A program made the translations under genes and the position numbers. Below the pieces are notes generated by a model that did not search any database, was not told where the DNA came from, and saw only the letters and a list, made by a program, of their open reading frames with translations. This document shows, piece after piece, positions 44,346 through 52,515 of a stretch of 64,000 nt of DNA. Position 1 is the first letter of the stretch. Each line of letters begins with the position of its first letter. This stretch comes from Cupriavidus oxalaticus (GTDB taxonomy: Bacteria; Pseudomonadota; Gammaproteobacteria; Burkholderiales; Burkholderiaceae), in NCBI RefSeq assembly GCF_004768545.1, contig NZ_CP038637.1:70510-134509 (forward strand), written 5' to 3'.

Positions 44346-44375
44346 ACATTTCCCCTACTTATCGGGGGGAAATGT
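44346..44375. promoter_or_regulatory. 10-bp-arm inverted repeat upstream of the tra operon
   Basis: ACATTTCCCC (44346-44355) and GGGGAAATGT (44366-44375) are perfect inverted arms with a 10-bp spacer. It lies 128 bp upstream of the XRE start and may bind a second regulator. The stretch 44376-44675 shows no gene. Confidence 0.55.
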
Positions 44376-44675
44376 TGCCTCCTCGCCTCTTGTGTGTGCG
44401 TAGAAGGCGCTATGGCAACGGTCGATTTGTGATGTAAACGTTGCTTTAATCTGACTTATCTGTTTTCTTAAACGGCGGATATGACAACTTTATGGATACC
44501 CCACTAGGGGGGGATGCACCTTCGATGTTGCCATGGCGCAAATTGCGAGTGTGTCTGCCCGCGGCTTACGGTTCGCAAACCGGGATCTTGGTTGGCCAGG
44601 TCGAGCATGGCCATGTGAGCGCGTGCATTCAGGCACGGCGTCGGCAGCACGTCACACCGTGGGTGATCGTGGCTC

Positions 44676-44691
44676 GCCGATAATTATCGGC
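44676..44691. repeat. 16-bp palindrome GCCGATAATTATCGGC
   Basis: A perfect palindrome located 169 bp from the 3' end of the tyrosine recombinase gene, sharing its half-site with the 25-bp palindrome at 26908-26932. It may be a recombinase or regulator site. Confidence 0.6.
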
Positions 44692-44859
44692 ATTGCATTT
44701 TGCTACACAAAACCGGCTGGTGCGGAAGGGGATGGAAATTAGTCCCTTTGAAATCAGTGACTTGCAGTCAACCTGCGGCCTCGAAGGAAAAGCCCGTTGG
44801 GCGACCTCCCATGCGTTGGTGGTGTGAGGCGTCTGATTACCGGTCCGTAAGGAACAGGG

Positions 44860-45786
44860 CTATGCGCCCTCTGGCTTCGGGGTGGGTGCAGGCTTTGTCT
44901 GGTCGCGGTACTTGGGCCAAGCGGAGCGCTTCGGCGCGTAGTGCGTCCGGGCTGTCCTCGTAGACGCGTGCCCCAGCAGGCGGGCGACTTCTTGATGATT
45001 GTGCACGGCCTTGACGTTTGCACTGAACTGGTGACGAGCTGAATAGAGCGCGTAGCGCTTGGTCGGGTCATTCCCCCAGAGGGCTTTACACGCTCGGTTG
45101 ACTGCCACTGCGCAGTTTTCGTGGATTTCCGTGAAGGACTTTCCTGCAGCAAGCATCTCGCGGACGGAGGCGATGTGCGCTCGGACGACCCCCATATCTT
45201 CGGCTGCGACAGGGACAGAGCGCGTCGGGCCGGTTCCTCTTCCATTTGTGGCCTTGGCGTTACGCGCATGCAGCAGGCCGGTGGTTTCGTCCAGTTCGGC
45301 GTACTCCCACTCGCGTGGGCGCAAGCCAGTCGCGACCGCGGCCATGAGCCATAAGCTTGCGCGCTTGGCGTAACGACCGTTCCGGGTAGGGTTCGAGAGG
45401 TTGGCGACAAGTAAATCGTAGTCAGCCTTCCGGATACCCTTGCGCTTGCGCGACGAAGTCTGGCCGACTGCATTCGGCGGCACGCAGTCACCGTAAGGTA
45501 GGGTCCGGATCTCTTCAGCAGTCTGCGTGAAGAGAGCGTTGCCGGTCCTTTCGGCTTCGATCTCATAGCGACAGGCCAAACTGGCCTGGTACTGCCGGAA
45601 TGTCGACCACTTCCATTGGGAGGCGTTCCGCTTCATGAAGGCGACGACAGCCTCAGGCGGCGGATAGGCGTCATCAGGGAGCGCCATCTCTTTCGCCAAG
45701 CGGCTCATCAAGCCGTTTGCGCGCCGGAGGTAGCTCTCGATCGTTGCCGACGTCCGGGATTGCTCGCGTGCTCTGTTCGGATTCAT
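44860..45786 (-). CDS. tyrosine recombinase (phage-integrase family)
   Basis: The 308-aa protein has an N-terminal SAM-like core-binding domain (about 15-100) and a C-terminal catalytic domain with Arg156 (TGLRPREW), Arg251 (SARHQF), His273 (LLGHAS) and Tyr283 (THYAP). The position three residues before Arg251, normally His, is Tyr248 here; such variants exist. It could resolve plasmid multimers or move a cassette; nothing in the window shows a cassette with matching ends. It is a monocistronic gene transcribed toward the tra control region. Confidence 0.85.
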   Translation of the reverse strand: MNPNRAREQSRTSATIESYLRRANGLMSRLAKEMALPDDAYPPPEAVVAFMKRNASQWKWSTFRQYQASLACRYEIEAERTGNALFTQTAEEIRTLPYGDCVPPNAVGQTSSRKRKGIRKADYDLLVANLSNPTRNGRYAKRASLWLMAAVATGLRPREWEYAELDETTGLLHARNAKATNGRGTGPTRSVPVAAEDMGVVRAHIASVREMLAAGKSFTEIHENCAVAVNRACKALWGNDPTKRYALYSARHQFSANVKAVHNHQEVARLLGHASTRTARTHYAPKRSAWPKYRDQTKPAPTPKPEGA

Positions 45787-46304
45787 GTGCGTCGCGTTTC
45801 AATGGTTGCGGTTGGTTCCGTGGTCGGCTGACTTGAGCCTCACCCGCCCTGCTTTCTCTCAACGGCGTACCCGCCTTGTTGGCCTCGACCGTGCGCGGCT
45901 ACCGCGGTGGCGGTCACTCACCAGATTGGATTCGATCCTGGCGGTTGCTGCCATGCTGCTTTCGCCCTCGGTCGGACCCTGCTTCCTCGAGCTGGCCAGC
46001 CTGACGCTGGCTCGGCGCGGCTTTGGCGGTTTCATATCCCGCGCCTTCCGCTCTCGGCTGATTCCTCCCACGTGGTTCCGGCCTGGCGGTGTCGTCTCGC
46101 TCGATTCCTTACCTGCGCGGCCATGCTGTTCGCCTTCAGACCCTGCCGGTGTCGTCCCGGAGGGGTGCTGGCCATGCGCGGCTGCTGTCGTGGCGATTGG
46201 TCACTGAGCTGTCGGTCACTTCCTGGTGGGTTGCTGTTCCTGCCGTTGCCTGCCGATGCGGGTTGCGATACTGGAAGATTCCGTTACTCGAATTGGTATC
46301 GGCG

Positions 46305-46358
46305 GCGGCTATGTTTGCACATAGCCGCGTTACACGAGCGGTCGCTACGTCGTGTAAC
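46305..46358. repeat. two abutting inverted repeats, possible oriT structure
   Basis: GCGGCTATGT-TTGC-ACATAGCCGC (46305-46328) is a perfect 10-bp hairpin. It is followed without gap by GTTACACGA (46329-46337) / TCGTGTAAC (46350-46358), 9-bp arms with a 12-bp spacer that itself contains AGCG/CGCT. Adjacent inverted repeats of this size are typical of relaxase recognition regions, but no nick-site consensus is evident. Confidence 0.5.
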
Positions 46359-46770
46359 AGGCGGTCGGTGGCGGAATCCTAGCAGATACCTTGTGCGGGC
46401 GGAATCGAATGTCGTGTTTTCGGCACAGGGGTGAGGTCGGACGAGTTGCAACCGGCTCTGGCGTGACCTGAACAAGGTGAGCGCCCTGCCGAGCGGGCCC
46501 AGGTTTGCTGGCGCGATGGCTAAAACGCTCGCGCTTCACTCGACATCATGAAGTCTGTCGTGCGGCTAATCCTAGCCCTACAGCTTTGCCAGTCGCTGTC
46601 CTCGGATGCTGTCCGCCCGCATCCCGATTGCCCACCTTCTGGCCGGAATACAACGCCGTCGTGTTGTCCCTGCGGCATCGGAACGAGGCGTCAACCGGGG
46701 TTCGTCAGACACAGGAAGGCGGGCCTCCGGGAAGACGCTCTAGTGTCGCGGCAATCGAGATGCCAATGTT

Positions 46771-46807
46771 GTCCGTTACCGAGCATATCAAATGCTCGGT
46801 AACGGAC
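46771..46807. repeat. 37-bp perfect palindrome
   Basis: GTCCGTTACCGAGCAT and ATGCTCGGTAACGGAC are exact 16-bp inverted arms with spacer ATCAA. A further half-copy, GTCTGTTACCGAGC, begins at 46917. The recurrence of the half-site without its partner points to protein binding rather than to a terminator; there is no T-run. Confidence 0.6.
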
Positions 46808-46973
46808 GCTGGCGCTAACACCTTATCAACGTAGCACGCTTATCCAGAGTGGAAATGCGGGCGGCACGCGGACTCTTTGCTTCGGGGCCCGCCACATTCG
46901 TCACCGGATGCAAGGATGTCTGTTACCGAGCTTTGTACCCAAGCGGGCCAATTGGACGCCGCAGCACCGCAGG

Positions 46974-47078
46974 TTCACTGCTCGATCACTACGGGCCACT
47001 GCATGTTCACTGCCTGCTCACTGCAAGTGCACTGCGCGAGCAATGCAGAACGCTCGCAATGTCACCGTGATTGCACTG
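46974..47078 (+). repeat. array of 11-bp-phased direct repeats (StbA-binding type)
   Basis: The core CACT recurs at 46976, 46987, 46997, 47008, 47019, 47030 and 47074, with degenerate cores at 47041 (CAAT), 47052 and 47063 (CACC): ten units at 10-11-bp steps, consensus TTCACTGC. R388 carries 9-bp direct repeats 2 bp apart (period 11) upstream of stbA, bound by StbA. The array ends on the probable -35 of the stb promoter, so StbA likely represses its own operon. Confidence 0.75.
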
Positions 47079-47101
47079 CGGAGCCGTTGATTCCGTATAA
47101 T
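47071..47101 (+). promoter_or_regulatory. probable stbABC promoter
   Basis: A perfect -10 TATAAT lies at 47096-47101, with TTGCAC at 47071-47076 as the nearest -35 (19-bp spacing, longer than optimal). The -35 lies in the last direct repeat. AAAGGAGG at 47120-47127 precedes the stbA start by 7 nt. Confidence 0.6.
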
Positions 47102-47134
47102 GGCAATGATACGGATTACAAAGGAGGCTCCGCG

Positions 47135-47590
47135 ATGGAGAGAAGCAGCGTGGCAGGCGCGCTGCGCGCATTGGCAACAGACAGCAAGGGGCGGTCCGAG
47201 ACTGCGCGCCTGCGCGACGTGTTCGAGGAGGTGGAAGCAGCTCTCAGCGCTGGCGTGAAGCGCCAAGCGATCCTGGACGCTTTGAACGCGCAGGGCTTCA
47301 GGATGACCCTCAAGGGCTTCGAGAGCGCGATGTATCGAATCCGCAGACAACGAGGCAAGACGACCCGAGTGTCGTGCGCAGCCCCGTTGTCCGCTTCGCC
47401 GCCCATGCCCCCCCAGACCCAACCCACCTTTACCAGTGAGCCACCGGTGGCTAGCGCGGCTACAGCCGATACGGCCACTGAGGCAGTACGCGATGCACTG
47501 ACCAATCAGCAATCGCGCGAAGAAAAATTCTCGCGTTACTCAAGCAGCACCACCCTTTCCAAACGTCTTGGACAGAAAAAGGAGTCCTAA
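47135..47590 (+). CDS. stbA: plasmid stability protein StbA-like, DNA-binding
   Basis: The 151-aa protein has an N-terminal helical DNA-binding part (RSETARLRDVFEEVEAALSA, GVKRQAILDALNAQGFRMTL, KGFESAMYRIRRQRGK) that follows the StbA pattern: an Arg-rich helix, a G-(x)-x-x-x-I-L/V-x-x-L turn and an RIRRQ end. A Pro/Thr/Ser-rich linker and a basic tail follow. In R388 StbA binds phased repeats upstream of its own gene, positions the plasmid over the nucleoid and opposes conjugation. Matching repeats lie directly upstream. The stbB ATG follows immediately after the stop. Confidence 0.8.
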   Translation: MERSSVAGALRALATDSKGRSETARLRDVFEEVEAALSAGVKRQAILDALNAQGFRMTLKGFESAMYRIRRQRGKTTRVSCAAPLSASPPMPPQTQPTFTSEPPVASAATADTATEAVRDALTNQQSREEKFSRYSSSTTLSKRLGQKKES

Positions 47591-48280
47591 ATGCGTGTCG
47601 CCGTTATCAACTTTTCAGGCAACGTTGGCAAGTCCACGCTCGCCCGCCATCTTCTCGCGCCGCGACTGAACACCGAGCTGATCACCGTCGAAACGATCAA
47701 CGCAGACGAAGGCGGCGAGAGCATCAAGGCCAGCCAGTACGACGAGTTGCAAAGCCATCTGCTTACGAACGACGTTGCTGTGATCGATATTGGAGCCTCC
47801 AACATCGAGGCCTTCATCCATGCGATGACGCAATACCGCAGATCCCACGAGGACTTTGACTGTTTCGTTGTTCCGGTCGTGAAGGAATCCAAGCAGCAGA
47901 AAGACACTATCGCCACCATTGACGCGCTGTCAGCTCTTGGTGTGCCAGCTAAGAAGATCCGCGTGGTGTTCAACAAATTGGCCATCGATGACGATGTGCA
48001 TAGCGAGTTTGGGGCGATCTTCGGCTACGCCACTGAGGAAAAGAAATGCGTTGTGAGGCCTGAGGCCGCCGTCTTCGAGAACGATGTCTTTGAGAGAAGC
48101 AAGGCACTCAGCAAGACGATTTCCGAGATTCTGGCGGACACCACCGATTTCCGCGCCAAACTTAAGGAGGCCAAGGACGACCACGAGAAGGAACACTGCG
48201 TGCAAATGATCCTCGCCAAACGCCTGGCGGACTCGGCCAACGAAAACCTGGACGCGGTCTATAAGGTGTTGTTCAAGTAG
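47591..48280 (+). CDS. stbB: plasmid stability ATPase StbB-like
   Basis: The 229-aa protein starts VAVINFSGNVGKSTLARHLL, a deviant Walker A (SGNVGKST, 9-16) of the ParA/MinD class, and has VIDIGASN and FVVPVVKESKQQK as later strands. StbB is the ParA-like partner of StbA in IncW/IncN plasmids, where it is needed for conjugation in opposition to StbA. The length fits. It directly follows stbA and precedes stbC by 11 bp. Confidence 0.85.
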   Translation: MRVAVINFSGNVGKSTLARHLLAPRLNTELITVETINADEGGESIKASQYDELQSHLLTNDVAVIDIGASNIEAFIHAMTQYRRSHEDFDCFVVPVVKESKQQKDTIATIDALSALGVPAKKIRVVFNKLAIDDDVHSEFGAIFGYATEEKKCVVRPEAAVFENDVFERSKALSKTISEILADTTDFRAKLKEAKDDHEKEHCVQMILAKRLADSANENLDAVYKVLFK

Positions 48281-48291
48281 AGCCCGCGGCT

Positions 48292-48732
48292 ATGCGTGAT
48301 ATCCGAAAGGTCCACGAAGCTCTCCTGGCGCAGCACTTCGAGGACGTCGACCAACTCGCAGACAAGATCTCAGACGCGGCCAAGAAGGTCGAGCTGGCCA
48401 CGGCCACGCTAACCGCAATGAACGGCACGCCACGTCCTGCAATCTCGAAGCCAGCCCCTCACCGCACAACGCCGCATACGCGGGCAAGCTGGGAGAGGCG
48501 TGGAATGTGGGCCGCTGCAGTGATTGCAGGCGTCATCGTATCGGCTGGCGTGGGTGCCCTGGTTAGTCACCATCAGCCCGTGCAGACGCCCGAGCAGGCG
48601 CAGGCCACGGATATCGGTCGCGCCATTGTGCGAGCCTGGCCTAGGCTCGATAACGCAACGCAGACGACGATCTGGAACGCGCTCGACTCGCAAGCACAAG
48701 AGGCTCTAGCCTACTCCGTTCGACGCAGATAG
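48292..48732 (+). CDS. stbC: StbC-like single-span protein
   Basis: The 146-aa protein has a helical N-terminus (KVHEALLAQHFEDVDQLADK), one transmembrane segment (MWAAAVIAGVIVSAGVGALV, about 72-91) and a helical tail. It occupies the third position of the stb operon, where StbC, a protein of unknown role, lies in related plasmids. Named by position and overall form, not by a motif. Confidence 0.65.
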   Translation: MRDIRKVHEALLAQHFEDVDQLADKISDAAKKVELATATLTAMNGTPRPAISKPAPHRTTPHTRASWERRGMWAAAVIAGVIVSAGVGALVSHHQPVQTPEQAQATDIGRAIVRAWPRLDNATQTTIWNALDSQAQEALAYSVRRR

Positions 48733-48766
48733 TTCTGCGCCGGCCTTCCTTGGTTGGCTAGTAAGT

Positions 48767-48811
48767 CCTTGGCATTTCTTCCCGCCCTTTCTGAGGGGAA
48801 GGATGCCAAGG
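48767..48811. terminator. inverted repeat between stbC and the convergent gene
   Basis: CCTTGGCAT with CTTCCC (48767-48783) pairs with GGGGAAG and ATGCCAAGG (48795-48811). The stem is interrupted by a few mismatches and lacks a T-run, so it may be a bidirectional stop signal for stbC and the convergent 413-aa gene. Confidence 0.5.
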
Positions 48812-48848
48812 CGCCGTAGTAGAGGTGGGCCGCACCTCAGGCACAGCA

Positions 48849-50090
48849 TCACGTCCCTGACGAAACGTCACTCAGCACGTATCCCTGCCCTACCCTTTGG
48901 ATTTCCCCGCTGGCCTCCATTGCGGCTAAATACCGTCGCGCCACAGCCTGCGTTGCCCCGTGCGCAGCATACACGGCACGCAGCGAAGGCTTGAGCCTGC
49001 CAGCCAGAATGTCGGCGCGTACACGCTGAAACCTTGCGCCATCGTCCTCACCAGTGCCGGAGTCTTGCACAGCCCGATGCGTAACGACTGCACGATGCTG
49101 GGTCTGCTGCGGATCGGTTTCCACTGCATCGGCCCGCCGCATCATCGTTGATGCGGTCGACTGCATCGGGGTTGCTACAGTTGGCCGCTCGGCGGGCGCA
49201 GTCGTTTGTACAGTGACCTGCGGTTGGGCGAACGCTGCAGGTGCTGCGGCCAATGCAGCAAGTGGTGCCGCGGCGAACCGGCCTCCAGCAGAGCGCATCG
49301 TTGGGAGTGGCTGTGACACAGGTTCAGCCACGACTTCTGGCTCGCATAGGCCAACTGCATTGATGACGGTACGGCGGGCACGCAGTAGTGCACCGGCCAC
49401 AGCGAACAGAACGACCCCCATCAAGACGATCAGCAACGACCGGCACACTGCATAGGCGATCATGCCTTGTTCGCCCAGCGTATCCGTCAAGGTCGGCGCG
49501 GATGCGGCCTCGAGGCGAGCAAGCTCTGTCACTTGGCCAGAGAGCTTAGCTTCCACGTCCAGCGCCTGGCGGGCCTGCTTTGCGGCAGCCTCGCGAATCC
49601 ATACGTTGCTGCTCTGCGCCTGCCTTGCAGACGTCTCGCGCAGGGAAGATGCCGCTTCACGCTGCGCCACGATTGATGCGCGCAGCTCTTGGATTCTCGT
49701 GTTTTGGCTATGTGAGGCGGCTTGGGACGTGCGCACCATAGCCACCTGGGTGACATAGAGCGTGCCGGCCTCAAAGGCGAGTAGGGCAAGGCCCAACGCT
49801 ACAAGCTTGAAACGGGCGGCGCGCAACGCTGTGCGAGGCAGGAGAGCGGCCAAGCCAAAGGCGAGCAATTCAACGACGACCATTAGCGCACCCGCGGCCA
49901 TCAGTGCTTGGCGCGCAGGTTCATCAGCTTCGGTGCGCTCAAGGCCGAGCACGAAAAAGCGCGTGGTAATTACTGCGGCGGCCACGCCCCCAGCGCCTGA
50001 AATCAAGGCGAGGGCAACGTAAGCCCACGGACGCAAATGACGGTCGTTTGCCTCCCGGCCGGCTCGGGCAGGGTATGATTGAGTCAGCAT
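48849..50090 (-). CDS. polytopic membrane protein with C-terminal winged-helix-like tail
   Basis: The 413-aa protein has three or four spans (WAYVALALISGAGGVAAAVI, LMAAGALMVVVELLAFGLAA, KLVALGLALLAFEAGTLYVT, and near 215-240 SLLIVLMGVVLFAVAGALLR), a coiled-coil region between spans 3 and 4 (about 125-200) and a Pro/Thr-rich linker. The last 70 residues (QRVRADILAGRLKPSLRAVY, AAHGATQAVARRYLAAMEAS, GEIQRVGQGYVL) look like a winged helix. Coupling a membrane part to a DNA-binding-like tail beside parAB suggests a plasmid-positioning role, which is inference. No named family. Confidence 0.65.
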   Translation of the reverse strand: MLTQSYPARAGREANDRHLRPWAYVALALISGAGGVAAAVITTRFFVLGLERTEADEPARQALMAAGALMVVVELLAFGLAALLPRTALRAARFKLVALGLALLAFEAGTLYVTQVAMVRTSQAASHSQNTRIQELRASIVAQREAASSLRETSARQAQSSNVWIREAAAKQARQALDVEAKLSGQVTELARLEAASAPTLTDTLGEQGMIAYAVCRSLLIVLMGVVLFAVAGALLRARRTVINAVGLCEPEVVAEPVSQPLPTMRSAGGRFAAAPLAALAAAPAAFAQPQVTVQTTAPAERPTVATPMQSTASTMMRRADAVETDPQQTQHRAVVTHRAVQDSGTGEDDGARFQRVRADILAGRLKPSLRAVYAAHGATQAVARRYLAAMEASGEIQRVGQGYVLSDVSSGT

Positions 50091-50195
50091 TCCAATTTCC
50101 TGGTTTGGGTTGGGGTGTCAGGTGCCGGGTAGGGGGCCTAATCCCTATCCCGGCACTGCTTCTACTGCGAGTCTGTGTAAGGCGCCAAGGGCGGC

Positions 50196-50248
50196 TTATA
50201 CATGATGTATAACCCTCCAACTTTCGCGCGCTTATACATGATGTATAA
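50196..50248. promoter_or_regulatory. parS: parS-like pair of palindromes
   Basis: TTATACATGATGTATAA occurs at 50196-50212 and again at 50232-50248, each perfectly symmetric around a central base; the second extends by one more C/G pair. They lie just after the parB stop, start-to-start distance 36 bp. Repeated palindromes at this place are the expected form of a ParB-bound centromere. Confidence 0.65.
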
Positions 50249-50254
50249 GCGGCG

Positions 50255-51256
50255 TTAAGCGGTCGGCTTCACGCCCAGTTGTGCCTGGATGAAGTCGTCC
50301 ACGAGTTCGGCCAATTTCTGTTGCTGTTCCTCGGTCAGGACAGTTTTCTTGCACACAACCTTCGTGTCCTTGCCGCTTACACTGACAGATACCAAGCCCG
50401 TGTTATTCCTAGCCGATTTGGGGGCCTCCGCCTCCCGCGGGCCGTCGTCCATCAGCGCAGCAAAGACCTTCTTCGGCGTGCGCTCAGTGACTTCCTTAGC
50501 TTGACGCAACCGCTCTGCGAGAACGCGCGGCTCCAGCTTCGATAAGCCGGTTAAGTCTTTCACCCACGGAAACTGGATATCGTTTGGACTATCGAACGCC
50601 TCCACCAAGGTAGAGGGCAGGGCAAACGCCGCAATCGAACGGGAAACGTGCGCTTGACTCACTCCGACATCCGACGCCATAGCGTTCTGCGAAGGCCACA
50701 GCCCTGCGTCCAGAGCCATTTGGTATGACCGGCCTTGCTCCCAGGCACTAGGGTTCTTGCGCTCCCGGTTCTCGTGCTCCATCTGCATAAACAGATCACG
50801 ATCGGTCAGTTGCTCATCGATCTGCGCCAACACCGGAAGATTGTCGACCAGGCATGCGTGATGACGCCGGTTTCCAAACACCAACTCGTATTCGCCGTCT
50901 TCGCGCGGACGAACCTTGATCGGAACCACGTTGCCCTGAGTGCTCTTAATGGCCTCCCGCAACTCCTGGAAGGCTCCATCCGAATAGCTGTCCTCATGCC
51001 GGTTAGCCCAGCGCGAGCGATGCACCAGCTTCGGGTCGAGCTTGCGAACTGGCTGAGCACCGTCAAACTTCTCAAGCTCGCTTTTCAGTGACTCAACCTG
51101 CTTGGTGTGTTCCAGCATCTGCTGACGGAACGCAAGCATCTGTCCCGGCCCTGTCTTCGGCGCGCTATCCCGCTCTCTGGACTGCGGCTCTTCGGACGCA
51201 GGCCGCGCCACGCCAATATTGCCGGACTTGGCCAGCAAACGATCCTTGATCGACAT
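50255..51256 (-). CDS. parB: partition protein ParB
   Basis: The 333-aa protein follows the ParB order: a basic N-terminal arm, a ParB/sulfiredoxin core (EYELVFGNRRHHACLVDNLP, then QMEHENRERKNPSAWEQGRS), a helix-turn-helix (NAMASDVGVSQAHVSRSIAA) and a C-terminal dimer region. It binds the centromere and stimulates ParA. AAGGAGGTAT immediately precedes the ATG ending at 51256, which I therefore prefer over an upstream start. It is 8 bp after the parA stop. Confidence 0.95.
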   Translation of the reverse strand: MSIKDRLLAKSGNIGVARPASEEPQSRERDSAPKTGPGQMLAFRQQMLEHTKQVESLKSELEKFDGAQPVRKLDPKLVHRSRWANRHEDSYSDGAFQELREAIKSTQGNVVPIKVRPREDGEYELVFGNRRHHACLVDNLPVLAQIDEQLTDRDLFMQMEHENRERKNPSAWEQGRSYQMALDAGLWPSQNAMASDVGVSQAHVSRSIAAFALPSTLVEAFDSPNDIQFPWVKDLTGLSKLEPRVLAERLRQAKEVTERTPKKVFAALMDDGPREAEAPKSARNNTGLVSVSVSGKDTKVVCKKTVLTEEQQQKLAELVDDFIQAQLGVKPTA

Positions 51257-51264
51257 ATACCTCC

Positions 51265-52419
51265 TTACTGAGCGGTCTTGGCCCAATAGGCCTGGATGGA
51301 TTGCTCGACCAATTCTGTGACTCGGTCATAGGCCTCGCGGGCCCGCCGATAGGTGCTTGCGCTACCGTCATAGCGCGACACGTCATAGACCGTACCGAAC
51401 TCCGCGGAGGAATTGGAAGTGACCGTCGTCTTCGGGATCTCCACCGGCAAAACCTTCTCTGCGTAGGTCGCGGAGATCCACTGGCGCACCACGCTGGCCG
51501 CGGCATCGTTGTGGTCCACTCGCGCGAGCAGTACGTGAATGAACTCGAAAGTCTTATCCACGCCCGTAGTCTGAGTCAGGTTCAGCGCCAGGTCGCTGAA
51601 AAGAGTCCAGAACTGTGCAGAGCTGGCAAAATCCAAAGCATTTGGCGGCGTAGGCACGATCAAGCCATCAGCCGCCATGAAGGCGTTGACCGTGCCGTAG
51701 CTCAGCGCGGGCGGGGTGTCGATCAGAATCACGTCGTAGGCCTCGCGCGTAGCGGCAAGCCCCCCGTTCAGGACATTCCAAAACTGAAACTCCGGGTCCT
51801 TCATCTGTCGTGCAGGCAGACCAAATTCGCAGGTGAACAGGGTAGGGGAAGCAGGTACTAGGTCAATGCCGTCCCAATAGGTAGAGCGGATGGCATAGTC
51901 CAGCGAGTCCTCATCCCCATTGGCCAGCGGGACAAACGTGTCTTCTTCGCGAACTTCGGTGTCAGGCAGGATGCCGAATAGCGTGGTCAGCGAGCCTTGT
52001 GGGTCCATGTCGATCACGAGCACGCGATGACCCCGCAGGCTAAGTCCTTGCGCGAGAGTCATCGTCGTGGTGGTCTTGCTCACACCACCTTTGAAATTGC
52101 ACACGGCGATGGTCATCGCCTTCGCACCCTTCGGCTTGGCCATCTTTGCGCGAAAGACGCGGACCCACTCCCGGGCCTCTGCCAACGTGAATTCCCGACG
52201 ACGGCCTGTGTCGTTCACCACGCCACTCGGCAACTCGTTGCGAGTCAATCGATAAGCGATGGCGGTCTTTTCCGCGCCGCACAGACCGGCGAGTTGGACC
52301 ATGTTGAAGACAGGCGGTTGCTTTCGAGCCTCTGGCGCCAGCATTCGCCCCCGCACGTCCCTAACAGTGCTGGCGGCTTTTAGTGCCTGTTCCGCAATGT
52401 CGTAGATAGAAATCGCCAT
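51265..52419 (-). CDS. parA: partition ATPase ParA
   Basis: The 384-aa protein has an N-terminal DNA-binding domain (about 35-95), as in the long type Ia ParA proteins that repress their own operon, and then the deviant Walker A KGGVSKTT (110-117), Walker A' VLVIDMDPQGS and DVILIDTPPALSYG. It moves plasmid copies with ParB. The start could be the ATG ending at 52419 (MAISIYDIA) or one of two in-frame ATGs up to 52437; the first has an AAGGG ribosome site. Confidence 0.95.
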   Translation of the reverse strand: MAISIYDIAEQALKAASTVRDVRGRMLAPEARKQPPVFNMVQLAGLCGAEKTAIAYRLTRNELPSGVVNDTGRRREFTLAEAREWVRVFRAKMAKPKGAKAMTIAVCNFKGGVSKTTTTMTLAQGLSLRGHRVLVIDMDPQGSLTTLFGILPDTEVREEDTFVPLANGDEDSLDYAIRSTYWDGIDLVPASPTLFTCEFGLPARQMKDPEFQFWNVLNGGLAATREAYDVILIDTPPALSYGTVNAFMAADGLIVPTPPNALDFASSAQFWTLFSDLALNLTQTTGVDKTFEFIHVLLARVDHNDAAASVVRQWISATYAEKVLPVEIPKTTVTSNSSAEFGTVYDVSRYDGSASTYRRAREAYDRVTELVEQSIQAYWAKTAQ

Positions 52420-52427
52420 GAGCAAGC

Positions 52428-52450
52428 CCTTCATCAATTTGAGATGAAGG
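52428..52450. promoter_or_regulatory. inverted repeat at the parA start, possible ParA operator
   Basis: CCTTCATC (52428-52435) and GATGAAGG (52443-52450) are perfect 8-bp arms with a 7-bp spacer, in the translation initiation region of parA. Type Ia ParA proteins bind such repeats to autoregulate. Confidence 0.5.
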
Positions 52451-52515
52451 CATCATATCTTGCCCCGACACAGAGAAGCAAACAAATTTGAACCTAAATT
52501 GATGCTTTCAACCAA

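Larger units (their letters stand above)
45787..46973. other. gene-free region with strong inverted repeats
   Basis: No frame in this 1.2 kb looks coding; all are short and of odd composition. It holds two abutting hairpins at 46305-46358 and a longer palindrome at 46771-46807. It lies upstream of stbABC, the place where oriT is found in IncW and IncN plasmids, so it is the best place in the window to look for oriT. Confidence 0.5.

Noticed and set aside
45785..46434. Several overlapping frames of 60-175 codons after the recombinase gene
   Set aside because: All have skewed composition, overlap each other in different frames and lack ribosome sites; the region is treated as non-coding.
46771..46807. 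Long palindrome as a rho-independent terminator
   Set aside because: No T-run follows on either strand, no gene ends nearby, and a lone half-site recurs near 46917, which fits protein binding better.
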